This document shows, in pieces, positions 45,719 to 53,892 of a DNA stretch of 64,000 bases. Numbering within the stretch: position 1 is the first letter of the stretch; every line of letters begins with the position of its first letter. The stretch lies in NCBI GenBank assembly GCA_910579995.1, contig CAJTWH010000002.1, forward strand, positions 124,001 through 188,000, read 5' to 3'. Under the pieces are notes generated by a model that was given only the letters and a program-made list of their open reading frames with translations, was not told the DNA's origin and did not search any database. The position numbers were made by a program, and so were the translations under genes. The stretch is from an uncultured Muribaculaceae bacterium. GTDB lineage: Bacteria; Bacteroidota; Bacteroidia; Bacteroidales; Muribaculaceae.

Positions 45719-46109
45719 AGTGAACAAGAGTAGGAGGTGTTGTCCGCAGGTCGAAATAGTCGGCCGACTCCGCAGGCAGACGCAGATACACAAGATCCTT
45801 ATAACCGCTGTAGAGGTGCGGCAATACCGGATTTGTATCAAATATCTCGCGCTGAATCTCATCAGGGACATCAAAATCGATTGTTCCTGACACTCGCGCA
45901 AACGATGCGCCCGACAAGTCGAGAATGGCTACATGCGGATTCTTTCTTAATTGGGCATACACTTCTTTTTTAGGAGAGGTCGCGAAGTAGATCGAGTTGC
46001 CGTCAAGCTTCATGATCTGGAAGATTCGCACATGAGGCTTGTCGTCTACCGAAGTAGCGAAAGCAACCTCTTTGTTCTTCTTGAATATATTCAATAATTG
46101 CTCGTCCAT
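45708..46109 (-). CDS. Pyridoxamine 5-phosphate oxidase-fold flavin protein
   Basis: This 133-residue split-barrel protein of the PNPOx-like family binds FMN or F420-like cofactors in other members. Seen here: FATSVDDKPHVRIFQIMKLDGNSIYFATSPKKEVYAQLRKNPHVAILDLSG, the standard first half with the conserved phosphate-site Arg and Lys, and a short C-terminal half. It lies in an operon between an NAD(P)-binding protein and the macrodomain, which suggests a redox role or an ADP-ribosylation target. A TTG start at 46118 is possible; the ATG at 46109 is better. Confidence 0.85.
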   Translation of the reverse strand: MDEQLLNIFKKNKEVAFATSVDDKPHVRIFQIMKLDGNSIYFATSPKKEVYAQLRKNPHVAILDLSGASFARVSGTIDFDVPDEIQREIFDTNPVLPHLYSGYKDLVYLRLPAESADYFDLRTTPPTLVHYDF

Positions 46110-46114
46110 ACAGA

Positions 46115-46786
46115 TCAATAGCCGATAGTGAAACGTTCGTGATGATGTGCCGGCTCGGCGAGTTCGTCAACCATGGCCTTGGCATAATCTTCTACAGAGA
46201 TAAAGCTCTCGCCTTTGTCATCGAAAATCATGTCGTCCTTACCAAGACGGTAGACGCCTGTACGCTTGCCGGGGCCTTTGGCGCCCATGTCGCCGAGATT
46301 TCCGGCCGGTGAGAAGAATACCCAATCAATGTCTTTCTCGGGCATAAGGGTGTTGAGATAGAATTCTCCCAGAGATTTAACACCGGGAAGCCATTCGGCA
46401 GGAAGTGTGCCAGTATCTACAAGGCGCACGCCGGGTTTTACAAACAATGTGCCCGCACCGCCTACGATAAGAAGACGTTTTACTCCGGCACGTTTGGCTG
46501 CCTCAAGTATCTTGGGGTAGTTGGTGAGAGTTTCCTCATAGATGTTAGGGTTAGCCCAACCGGGGTTGTAAGCGCTTATCACGCTGTCGTACCCGCGAAG
46601 GTCAGCCTCAAGCGCTTTCTCGTCTGACACATCGACTTTCTTTACAGTCAATGCCGGATTTTCAATTTTGATTTTTTCAGGATGGTTAACGAGGGCTTCT
46701 ACGGTATAACCGCGCATAAGAAGTTCGTTGAGAATGGCGGAGCCTACAAAGCCGCTCGCGCCGATGAGTGCTACTTTTTTATCCAT
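46115..46786 (-). CDS. NAD(P)-binding Rossmann-fold reductase-like protein (NmrA/SDR-type)
   Basis: This 223-residue atypical short-chain dehydrogenase or NmrA-like protein has the dinucleotide loop LIGASGFVGSAILNELL (residues 7-23). There follow VSAYNPGW after the fourth strand and RLLIVGGAGTLFV, with no canonical YxxxK catalytic pair. The related YwnB/YtfG-like proteins act as NAD(P)H-dependent reductases or redox sensors. It is the first gene of the five-gene operon, divergent from the HxlR regulator, an arrangement typical for electrophile- or disulfide-stress control. Confidence 0.87.
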   Translation of the reverse strand: MDKKVALIGASGFVGSAILNELLMRGYTVEALVNHPEKIKIENPALTVKKVDVSDEKALEADLRGYDSVISAYNPGWANPNIYEETLTNYPKILEAAKRAGVKRLLIVGGAGTLFVKPGVRLVDTGTLPAEWLPGVKSLGEFYLNTLMPEKDIDWVFFSPAGNLGDMGAKGPGKRTGVYRLGKDDMIFDDKGESFISVEDYAKAMVDELAEPAHHHERFTIGY

Positions 46787-46824
46787 ATTATTTTGTTTTT
46801 CAATTTACTATACTTTATATACCA

Positions 46825-46832
46825 CAAAGATA
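46825..46832 (-). promoter_or_regulatory. Promoter -7 element of the SirTM-macrodomain operon
   Basis: It reads TATCTTTG on the minus strand, 38 bp upstream of the first ATG. The -33 region reads TCTG rather than TTTG, about 18 bp further up, so the promoter may need activation. Confidence 0.5.
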
Positions 46833-46875
46833 TACAAAATGTTTAACTGTCAGAATGTCACGGGTAGGCAGGAAA

Positions 46876-46897
46876 TTGCTTACCTCAATGTTAGTAA
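46876..46897. promoter_or_regulatory. Putative HxlR operator, site 1
   Basis: TTGCTTAC-N6-GTTAGTAA is an imperfect palindrome (6 of 8 pairs). A 25-bp window around it (46879-46903) shares 22 positions with site 2. Its centre is about 54 bp upstream of the operon -7 element, and it lies in the intergenic region shared with the HxlR gene. Confidence 0.65.
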
Positions 46898-46972
46898 TGC
46901 TGATTTTCAAAGGAAGTAAAAGTCACTATCTCAATATAATTAACGGCCTTTAACATTCCTTTTTGCCTTGAT

Positions 46973-47004
46973 GTTGCGCACTAAAATATAATTTCTTACT
47001 TTTG
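46973..47004 (+). promoter_or_regulatory. Promoter of the HxlR-family gene
   Basis: GTTG (46973-46976) and TACTTTTG (46997-47004) are 20 bp apart, with the ATG 20 bp downstream. Confidence 0.6.
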
Positions 47005-47024
47005 TAGTCTAATTCACAAATACT

Positions 47025-47393
47025 ATGGAACGGAATTTCAACAAGAACGAGCTGTATCCCGACTGCCCTATACGCAATATACTCAACCGTATCAGCGACA
47101 AATGGACTCTTCTCGTTCTCTACACTCTCAACGGCCATGAAGCCATGCGTTTCAAAGACCTCTCGGCAGAGCTCAGAGATATATCACAGAAAATGCTTGT
47201 GGTGACGCTGCGCACACTCGAAACCGACGGACTGGTCGCACGCAAGGTCTATGCCGAAGTGCCTCCGCGGGTAGAGTACATGCTCACCGACCGCGCCCGC
47301 TCGCTTTTTCCCATTATAAACCAACTGATACAATGGGCAAAAGACCACATGGATGAAATCTTGCTCGACCGCACAAAAGCGATGAGCCTCTGA
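47025..47393 (+). CDS. HxlR-family winged-helix regulator
   Basis: This 122-residue MarR-like dimeric regulator has the HxlR core CPIRNILNRISDKWTLLVLYTL (20-41; the conserved Cys leads the motif), the recognition helix region MRFKDLSAELRDISQKMLVVTLRTLETDGLV, and the wing VPPRVEYMLTDRARSLFPII. The leading cysteine is the redox switch in family members such as YodB. It is divergent from the SirTM-macrodomain operon, and palindromes before both that operon and the downstream lipoprotein gene are its likely sites. Confidence 0.93.
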   Translation: MERNFNKNELYPDCPIRNILNRISDKWTLLVLYTLNGHEAMRFKDLSAELRDISQKMLVVTLRTLETDGLVARKVYAEVPPRVEYMLTDRARSLFPIINQLIQWAKDHMDEILLDRTKAMSL

Positions 47394-47406
47394 TAAAAAG
47401 ATAAAA

Positions 47407-47434
47407 ACGACCCCACGCCGAAGCGCGGGGTCGT
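47407..47434 (-). terminator. Terminator of the MBL-fold lipoprotein gene
   Basis: ACGACCCC and GGGGTCGT with an inner CGC/GCG pair form the stem. On the minus strand it is followed by TTTTTATCTTTTTAT. It is 92 bp after the minus-strand stop and also ends the converging HxlR gene region. Confidence 0.75.
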
Positions 47435-47526
47435 GACATATAGATATTTGTGTAAAACTCTGAATTCCCGGATGATTGGTGGAGTAGATCAGTAAAGCGC
47501 TGCCCACATCCCACCAAGCTCAGTCT

Positions 47527-48423
47527 TTACTCAGCGTATATTGCCTCGGCAAAAGCTTTCACGCCTTCTTCTCCCGGCAGTCCGGGGTAAGCTTCCTCTA
47601 GGGCAGTAACAAAAGAGGCCGCGTCGGGCTGTGAAGCACGCAATTCTTTCACCTTATTAAGATAGCCTATGCGGAAACGCACGTCATCAGCTGTCGCAGG
47701 TGCACCATGACCACCTACATACAAAGTCGCTCCAGTGCCGAGAATCTGCTCAAGTTCGGCAATACGCGCGTCAACTCCTGCCATATCTGAAGCGTAGAGA
47801 TTGTTGACGTGCGCTTTTGCCGGTGCCCAATGCGAATATACCACGTCACCGCCTATAAGGATATTTGCGCCGGGGAAGTCATTGGAAGCACCTTTGAGGA
47901 ATGTGAAAGGTACTCCGGCCTCGGTAAATGCGTTGTCAAAATCCATCTCTACGGCATAACCTGTAGGCAAAGCCACAATCTTGTCGCCGTACACCTCGGC
48001 GAAATGGCTCATCATGCCGCTGTACTGCGGGCCTTTAACAACTTCAGGCATACCGGCAGGCATGATAATAGTGTCCGCTCCTGTGTTGCCGAGATGGAAA
48101 TCGGCAATACGGGCTGCTACAGGCTTGTTGAGCCCGGCAAGATATGCGTCATATTCCGACGCATTCGCTGTAAAGAGCGGCTGCTCAAGAGTGACAAGAG
48201 AATCCTGCCCCTCTACGATAAAGCTGGCGTCGGCCATCTCATCGTCGGTAAGATAGATGTGAAGTTTGAAGTTGTCGAAGTCGCACACTTTGAAGCTGCC
48301 TACAGCTTCGGTCGCTACGGAGTCGGCATTGCAGGCCTCGCAGTTATTCTCACTGCCTGTCTTAGTCTGTGAGCACGAAGCAAGTACAAGAACTCCCAAG
48401 GTAATAGCTGATATACGTTTCAT
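47527..48423 (-). CDS. Metallo-beta-lactamase-fold lipoprotein with degenerate metal site
   Basis: This 298-residue lipoprotein (lipobox LASC, Cys17) resembles the MBL superfamily, with GGDVVYSHWAP and LYVGGHGAPA in the C-terminal half. The usual HxHxDH loop is not recognisable; the equivalent region appears to be ADFHLGNTGADTI, so two-metal hydrolysis is doubtful. The frame is open from 48531, but a promoter on the minus strand at 48447-48454 and the signal peptide fix the ATG at 48423. An HxlR-type palindrome lies 54 bp upstream of that promoter, linking it to the SirTM operon. The physiological role is unknown. Confidence 0.78.
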   Translation of the reverse strand: MKRISAITLGVLVLASCSQTKTGSENNCEACNADSVATEAVGSFKVCDFDNFKLHIYLTDDEMADASFIVEGQDSLVTLEQPLFTANASEYDAYLAGLNKPVAARIADFHLGNTGADTIIMPAGMPEVVKGPQYSGMMSHFAEVYGDKIVALPTGYAVEMDFDNAFTEAGVPFTFLKGASNDFPGANILIGGDVVYSHWAPAKAHVNNLYASDMAGVDARIAELEQILGTGATLYVGGHGAPATADDVRFRIGYLNKVKELRASQPDAASFVTALEEAYPGLPGEEGVKAFAEAIYAE

Positions 48424-48446
48424 TATCAATATTTGTTTTGTTTCCG

Positions 48447-48478
48447 CAAAATTACTTACATTGACACTGATTTTCAAT
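48447..48478 (-). promoter_or_regulatory. Promoter of the MBL-fold lipoprotein gene
   Basis: On the minus strand ATTG (48478-48475) and TAATTTTG (48454-48447) are 20 bp apart, with the ATG 23 bp further on. Confidence 0.6.
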
Positions 48479-48496
48479 ACGTTACCTAAATCACAA

Positions 48497-48518
48497 CTAC
48501 TAACCTCCATGTTAGTAG
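48497..48518. promoter_or_regulatory. Putative HxlR operator, site 2
   Basis: CTACTAAC-N6-GTTAGTAG is a perfect 8-bp inverted repeat. Its distance to the -7 element of the lipoprotein gene (about 54 bp) equals that of site 1 to its promoter. Confidence 0.7.
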
Positions 48519-48545
48519 TGCTGAGAACCAATGTTTTGCAGTTTG

Positions 48546-49424
48546 TTAAATATTGCTAATATTCCGAGAGCGATACGATGTCGGCGACACTCCTTTGTGC
48601 TTCTTGAAAAATTTGCAGAATGATGTTGTCTCTGCAAAGTGGAGCTCTGCCGCTATATCCTGCACCGACATTGAGGTGTTCGTCAGCAGAAACACGGCAT
48701 GTTGGAGCAATTCATCTCGCACAACAGCGTATGGCGTCTTGCCAAGTTTTTCTTTCACCACTCTTGAAAGGTGCTTGGGCGATATGCACAGCCGCATAGC
48801 ATAAAACTCAATATTGTGCTCTTCCTTGAAATGATGCCATACAAGTTTGAGAAAGCTGATCATTATCGACTCCCGGCGTGTCACAATACTTTCACCCTTG
48901 CTTTGAAGCCCTCTACGCAATGTGATATTGCCCAATTCGAGGATAAATGCCCTGAAATACGTCTGGCAGATTTCGGGGCGGTAATAATGCTCAGCGTCAG
49001 CCATGGCCGACGCAAGCAATCTCAGCTGCGATGCAAGCGTATCAACCTCATCATGTTCAAGCGCGAGGGTTGCGAGGCTGTGAGGTTTTTTGAAACATTC
49101 GGCATACGCAGGCTTAAGGTCATTGAGCGCTTCTTTGGTAAACTCATAGTTGGGAATTATGCACCATGCACGCACGTCGGCGCTCATACTCAGAAACGAC
49201 ACCGGCTCCCAGACAAGCCGGTCGATAAATGAGCCGGACGTAAGGGTTACCAGACTGTCGCCTATGCGCAGGCATACCTCTCCTCGCTCAATAAGCACGA
49301 AGACACGACACTCCATCAATGTCACTCCGCGTAATGAGCCGAAATGCTCCGGCGACAGCAGTAGCACTCTGTCTGCTATCGATGATTGAGGAGGATAATT
49401 TGATATAAGTTCACTAAGTTTCAT
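48546..49424 (-). CDS. AraC-family transcriptional regulator
   Basis: This 292-residue regulator has an N-terminal cupin-like sensor domain (about 20-130) and a C-terminal pair of helix-turn-helix motifs: MRLCISPKHLSRVVKEKLGKTPYAVVRDEL and MSVQDIAAELHFAETTSFCKFFKKHKGVSPTSYR. It is divergent from an RND efflux operon, which it probably controls. A -7 element (TAACTTTG, minus strand, 49429-49436) ends only 5 bp before the ATG, so the transcript may be leaderless. Confidence 0.92.
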   Translation of the reverse strand: MKLSELISNYPPQSSIADRVLLLSPEHFGSLRGVTLMECRVFVLIERGEVCLRIGDSLVTLTSGSFIDRLVWEPVSFLSMSADVRAWCIIPNYEFTKEALNDLKPAYAECFKKPHSLATLALEHDEVDTLASQLRLLASAMADAEHYYRPEICQTYFRAFILELGNITLRRGLQSKGESIVTRRESIMISFLKLVWHHFKEEHNIEFYAMRLCISPKHLSRVVKEKLGKTPYAVVRDELLQHAVFLLTNTSMSVQDIAAELHFAETTSFCKFFKKHKGVSPTSYRSRNISNI

Positions 49425-49428
49425 AGCA

Positions 49429-49436
49429 CAAAGTTA
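49429..49436 (-). promoter_or_regulatory. Promoter -7 element of the AraC gene
   Basis: It reads TAACTTTG on the minus strand, ending 5 bp before the ATG. The -33 element is not clear. Confidence 0.4.
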
Positions 49437-49553
49437 GGCAAATGAGCATTATGGATAATATAATTTATTATAATATTCACAAACTTTCACAAAAATGCGC
49501 ACAATGGAACATATTGCGTCCATACAGCATTAAATAATCTGAGGTATTGAGAG

Positions 49554-49561
49554 TAATTTTG
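49554..49561 (+). promoter_or_regulatory. Promoter -7 element of the RND efflux operon
   Basis: TAATTTTG is 42 bp before the adaptor ATG at 49604. It lies just inside the longer open frame and argues against its use. No -33 TTTG is seen, which fits regulation by the divergent AraC protein. Confidence 0.5.
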
Positions 49562-49603
49562 CGCCGCAACAGATTATCACATTTTATCTCGTTAATTGAA
49601 TCT

Positions 49604-50740
49604 ATGTTGGAAAAGTATCATCTGATAGGTATCGCTATGATTGGGCTGGCACTCGCCTCGTGTGGAAAAGGTGCCGGTGATCGAAGAGCGGAGGGCCCGC
49701 AGGCATATCCGCTGCTGGTAGTTAAACCCGAAGACAGAAGTCTCTCGGTAAAATACACCGCTGTATTACAAGGTAGACAGGATGTTGAAGTTCGTCCGCA
49801 GGTTTCGGGCAACATCACAAAGGTTTGCATAGACGAAGGTGCGACAGTCCGCAAAGGACAGGTGCTCTTCGTAATCGACCAAGTGCCATATCTGGCGGCT
49901 CTTGAAAAAGCGAAGGCGGCTGTGGCAACAGCTGAGGCGGCATTGGCAAACGCAAAGCTTTCTCTTGAAGGCAAAGAAGAACTCTACAAGGAAAAAGTCA
50001 TTTCAGACTTTGAGCTCCGCACTGCACAAAATACATGCCGCAGCGCCGAGGCAGCCTTAATGCAGGCCAAAGCCGAGCAGCGCAACGCTGAAAACAATCT
50101 TTCCTATACCGAAGTCAAAAGTCCTGTCGACGGGGTTGCGGGTATGACCTCATTCCGTATCGGCGCTCTTGTGAGTCCTCAGATGACAGAGCCGCTTATA
50201 TCAGTATCTGACAACTCAAAGATGTATGCCTATTTCTCAATGACCGAGAAGCAGGCTCTCGAGCTCAGTTCAAAATATGGCTCTACCGAAGCTGCCGTCA
50301 AGGCTTATCCGCCCGTCACTCTTGAGATGAAAGACGGCAGCATTTATAATGAATCAGGCAATATCGATGTAATCAGCGGTATGGTTGACAAAACCACCGG
50401 TACAGTATCTCTGCGCGCCAACTTCCCCAACGAAAGCGGTCGCCTGCTCAGCGGCGGCTCGGCAAATGTTGTGCTCGCCTACGACCGTCCGGCCTCGCTC
50501 GTGATACCTCAGGGTGCTACCTACGAGATACAGAATCGTATTTTCACTTATAAGGTGACCGACGGTGTAGCCGTTTCAACTCCTATCGAGGTTTTCAAAA
50601 TCAACGACGGCAAGGAATATATCGTCATGTCGGGTATAGCCGAAGGCGATACAATTGTCGCCGAGGGTGCAGGTCTGCTCAAAGCCGGAACACGGATTAC
50701 CGAACTTAAATCTGACAACGACAAGGAGGACGAGAAATGA
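49604..50740 (+). CDS. RND efflux periplasmic adaptor lipoprotein
   Basis: This roughly 378-residue membrane-fusion protein of the AcrA/MexA type has a lipobox LASC (Cys about 19), lipoyl halves VRPQVSGNITKVCIDEGATVRKGQVLFVID and YTEVKSPVDGVAGMTSFRIGALV, an alpha-hairpin between them (about 100-160), and beta-barrel and proximal domains to the end. It links the inner-membrane pump to the outer-membrane channel. The stop overlaps the pump gene (ATGA). A longer frame from 49547 includes the promoter and is not used. Confidence 0.95.
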   Translation: MLEKYHLIGIAMIGLALASCGKGAGDRRAEGPQAYPLLVVKPEDRSLSVKYTAVLQGRQDVEVRPQVSGNITKVCIDEGATVRKGQVLFVIDQVPYLAALEKAKAAVATAEAALANAKLSLEGKEELYKEKVISDFELRTAQNTCRSAEAALMQAKAEQRNAENNLSYTEVKSPVDGVAGMTSFRIGALVSPQMTEPLISVSDNSKMYAYFSMTEKQALELSSKYGSTEAAVKAYPPVTLEMKDGSIYNESGNIDVISGMVDKTTGTVSLRANFPNESGRLLSGGSANVVLAYDRPASLVIPQGATYEIQNRIFTYKVTDGVAVSTPIEVFKINDGKEYIVMSGIAEGDTIVAEGAGLLKAGTRITELKSDNDKEDEK

Positions 50741-53700
50741 ATGTAAGGCGATTCATCGACCGCCCTATCCTCTCGATAGTCATATCGGTAGTGATAGTTG
50801 TGGCGGGTCTTATCGGTCTTTTCTCTCTTGCCGTCGAGCAGTATCCCGACATCGCTCCTCCAACGGTGCGTGTGTCGGCTACATATAGCGGTGCTAATGC
50901 CGAGACCGTGCAGAAGAGCGTCATTGTGCCGCTTGAGGAAGCTATCAACGGTGTGGAAAACATGACTTATATGACTTCCACCGCAAGTAACACCGGCAGC
51001 GGCGACGTGACTATTTACTTCAAACAGGGTAGCGACGGCGATATGGCGGCCGTAAACGTGCAGAACAGCGTTTCAACTGCCACAGCCCTGCTTCCCGCCG
51101 AAGTTACAAAAGTAGGTGTGACTACGCGCAAACGTCAGAACAGTACTCTGATGGTATTCGGTCTGTTCTCGCCCAACAAGACATACGACGAGACCTTCCT
51201 CACCAACTACATGAACATCAACGTAAAGCCGGGTATCCAGCGTATCACCGGCGTGGGTGAGGTAAATGTCATGGGTGGAGCCTACGCCATGCGTATATGG
51301 CTTAAGCCTGACGTCATGGCGCAATACGAACTTGTACCCGCTGACGTGACGGCAGCTCTCTCGAGTCAGAACATCGAAGCCTCTACAGGCGCAATCGGCG
51401 AAGACTCCGAGAATGTCTTCCAGTACACTCTCAAATACCGCGGACGTCTTGAAGAAGAAAGTGAGTTTGAGGAAATCATAATCAAGGCGTTCGACGACGG
51501 ACGAGTATTGCGCCTCAAAGATATTGCCGACGTGGAGCTCGGCGCTCAGAGCTACTCTTACAAAGGCTTCGTCAACGGCTTGCCCGGTGCGACCTGTATG
51601 ATCAACCAGATTTCAGGCTCCAATGCCAATGAAATCATCATAAACATCGAAAAATATCTTGAGCAGGTAGAGAAGAGTCTGCCCGACGATGTCGAACTCG
51701 TACAGCTTATGAGCACCAAGACATTCCTCGACGCGTCGATCAACAAGGTTATCGAGACTCTTCTTGAGGCAATCATTCTTGTTGTGCTCGTGGTATATGT
51801 CTTCCTGCAGAATCCGCGCTCGACCCTTATCCCGACAATCAGTATCTTCGTGTCGCTTATCGGCACATTCGCTGTGCTCTATCTTGCCGGCTTTACGATA
51901 AACCTTCTCACACTCTTTGCTCTTGTGCTCGCTATCGGCACCATTGTCGACGACGCCATCATTGTGGTTGAGGCTGTGCAGACTAAGTTTGACGAAGGCT
52001 ATAAATCAACCTACCGCGCTGCCGTCGACGCAATGGGCGGAGTTTCCTCTGCGCTCGTCACATCTACACTTGTCTTTATGGCCGTGTTTGTGCCGGTATC
52101 GTTTATGGGAGGTACATCGGGTGTGTTCTATACCCAGTTCGGTATCACCATGGCAGTGGCTGTAGGTATTTCGGCTGTCAACGCCCTCACCCTCTCCCCG
52201 GCTTTGTGCGCACTGCTTCTGCGCCCCAATCAGGATATCGCCGAGGGCACGAAACTTGAATTCTCTACCCGCTTCCGCCTCGCTTTCGACGCTACTTTCA
52301 AGAAGATTGTCCACAAATATGTAGGCGGAGTATTCTTCTTCATCAAGCACAAATGGTTGGCATGGTCAAGTCTTGCGGTGGCCTGCTGTCTGCTTGTATG
52401 GCTCATGAGCACAACCAAGACCGGTCTTGTTCCCAACGAAGACACAGGCACAATGTTCATGAGTTTTGATTCGCCGGCAGGAAGCACCTTGGCCGAGACC
52501 GAGTCGATCATGCAGGAAATACAGGCAGAACTCAAGGAGATTCCTCAGATCAGCAACTTCAACATGGTCGCCGGTTTTGGTATGGCGTCGGGCAACGGCT
52601 CTTCGCATGGCATGTTCATCATCAAACTCAAGCCTTGGGAGGAGCGCACCGGCAAAAACGATAATATCGACGCTATCCGAGCCGAAATCTATCGACGCAC
52701 GGCACATATCAAGAATGCACGCCTCTTTATCTTTGCTCCGCCTATGATTCAGGGCTACGGCTCAGGCAACAGTTTCGATGTCTACGTGCAGGACCGCTCC
52801 GGCAAGGGCTACGACGAGCTCAGCAAAGTAACTACCGATTTTATTGAAGGGCTCAATAAACGTCCTGAGATCGAGATGGCCCAGACTTCGTTCAGCGCCA
52901 ACTTCCCGCAGTACACAATTGATGTAGACGAGGCGCAGTGCCAACGCGCCGGTACTACAACAAGCGAGGTTCTCAATGTGCTTTCTGGTTATTTCGGCAG
53001 TATATATGCCTCCAACTTCAACCGCTTCACAAAGATTTACCGAGTGATCGTGCAGGCGCCATACAATTACCGCGACGGCATGGAGGCACTCGACAATATC
53101 TACGTACGCACTAAATCGGGTATGGCACCTGTAAGTCAGTTTGTCACCCTCACCAAGACCTACGGTGCTGAGTCGCTCATGCGATTCAACATGTTCGCCG
53201 CTATCAACGTGCAGGGTATGCCGGCTCAAGGCTACAGTTCGGGCGATGTCATCAACGCCATCAACGAGGTATCGGCCGAGACTCTCCCTACCGGTTTCGG
53301 TTTCGAGTTCTCAGGCATGACTCGCGAGGAAGAGCAGACAGGCAACAGCCACACTACCGTGATTGTCTATGCAATCTGCGTACTCTTCATATATCTCATC
53401 CTGTGCGCGCTCTATGAGAGTCTGTTCATCCCGTTGGCGGTGATTCTTTCAGTTCCGTTCGGTCTGATGGGCAGCTTCCTTTTTGCCAAGATTTGGGGTA
53501 TCGAAAACAATATCTACCTTCAGACGGGTCTTATCATGCTTATCGGCCTCTTGGCCAAGACTGCCATCCTTCTCACTGAATATGGCACCGAACGCCGAAA
53601 GGCAGGCATGTCGCTCACTCAGGCTGCGATGTCGGCTGCTTCTGTGCGTCTGCGTCCTATCCTGATGACGGCTTTGACAATGATCTTCGGCCTGCTGCCT

Positions 53701-53892
53701 CTGATGTTCGCCACAGGTGTAGGAGCAAACGGCAACACATCGCTCGGCGTCGGTGTGGTAGGCGGCATGATCATCGGCACCATCGGACTGCTTTTTGTGA
53801 CACCGGCTTTCTTCATAACTTTCCAATGGATTGAAGAGAAAGTGATGGGACGTCGCCGTCAAGAACGTGAAAAAGATAAACAACTCCAGTAA
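50737..53892 (+). CDS. RND multidrug efflux pump (HAE1 family)
   Basis: This 1051-residue AcrB-like inner-membrane proton antiporter has helix 1 with RRFIDRPILSIVISVVIV, the porter domains PN1-PC2, the proton-relay aspartates in LALVLAIGTIVDDAIIVVEAV (helix 4, about residue 406), a Lys partner in the region GLLAKTAILLTEYG (helix 10), and twelve helices in all. Length is normal. It is second in the adaptor-pump-channel operon and translationally coupled to both neighbours. Hydrophobic drugs, bile salts or aromatic compounds are typical substrates; the actual ones are unknown. Confidence 0.96.
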   Translation: MNVRRFIDRPILSIVISVVIVVAGLIGLFSLAVEQYPDIAPPTVRVSATYSGANAETVQKSVIVPLEEAINGVENMTYMTSTASNTGSGDVTIYFKQGSDGDMAAVNVQNSVSTATALLPAEVTKVGVTTRKRQNSTLMVFGLFSPNKTYDETFLTNYMNINVKPGIQRITGVGEVNVMGGAYAMRIWLKPDVMAQYELVPADVTAALSSQNIEASTGAIGEDSENVFQYTLKYRGRLEEESEFEEIIIKAFDDGRVLRLKDIADVELGAQSYSYKGFVNGLPGATCMINQISGSNANEIIINIEKYLEQVEKSLPDDVELVQLMSTKTFLDASINKVIETLLEAIILVVLVVYVFLQNPRSTLIPTISIFVSLIGTFAVLYLAGFTINLLTLFALVLAIGTIVDDAIIVVEAVQTKFDEGYKSTYRAAVDAMGGVSSALVTSTLVFMAVFVPVSFMGGTSGVFYTQFGITMAVAVGISAVNALTLSPALCALLLRPNQDIAEGTKLEFSTRFRLAFDATFKKIVHKYVGGVFFFIKHKWLAWSSLAVACCLLVWLMSTTKTGLVPNEDTGTMFMSFDSPAGSTLAETESIMQEIQAELKEIPQISNFNMVAGFGMASGNGSSHGMFIIKLKPWEERTGKNDNIDAIRAEIYRRTAHIKNARLFIFAPPMIQGYGSGNSFDVYVQDRSGKGYDELSKVTTDFIEGLNKRPEIEMAQTSFSANFPQYTIDVDEAQCQRAGTTTSEVLNVLSGYFGSIYASNFNRFTKIYRVIVQAPYNYRDGMEALDNIYVRTKSGMAPVSQFVTLTKTYGAESLMRFNMFAAINVQGMPAQGYSSGDVINAINEVSAETLPTGFGFEFSGMTREEEQTGNSHTTVIVYAICVLFIYLILCALYESLFIPLAVILSVPFGLMGSFLFAKIWGIENNIYLQTGLIMLIGLLAKTAILLTEYGTERRKAGMSLTQAAMSAASVRLRPILMTALTMIFGLLPLMFATGVGANGNTSLGVGVVGGMIIGTIGLLFVTPAFFITFQWIEEKVMGRRRQEREKDKQLQ

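Noticed and set aside
45719..45901. A 61-residue N-terminal extension of the macrodomain protein
   Set aside because: It lies within the upstream PNPOx-fold gene in another frame and has no domain character. The ATG at 45718 gives the family start.
49440..49500. AT-rich near-palindrome (ATAATATAATTTATTATAATATT) tested as an operator between the AraC and efflux genes
   Set aside because: Its base composition is so simple that symmetry is expected by chance, and there is no second copy to compare.
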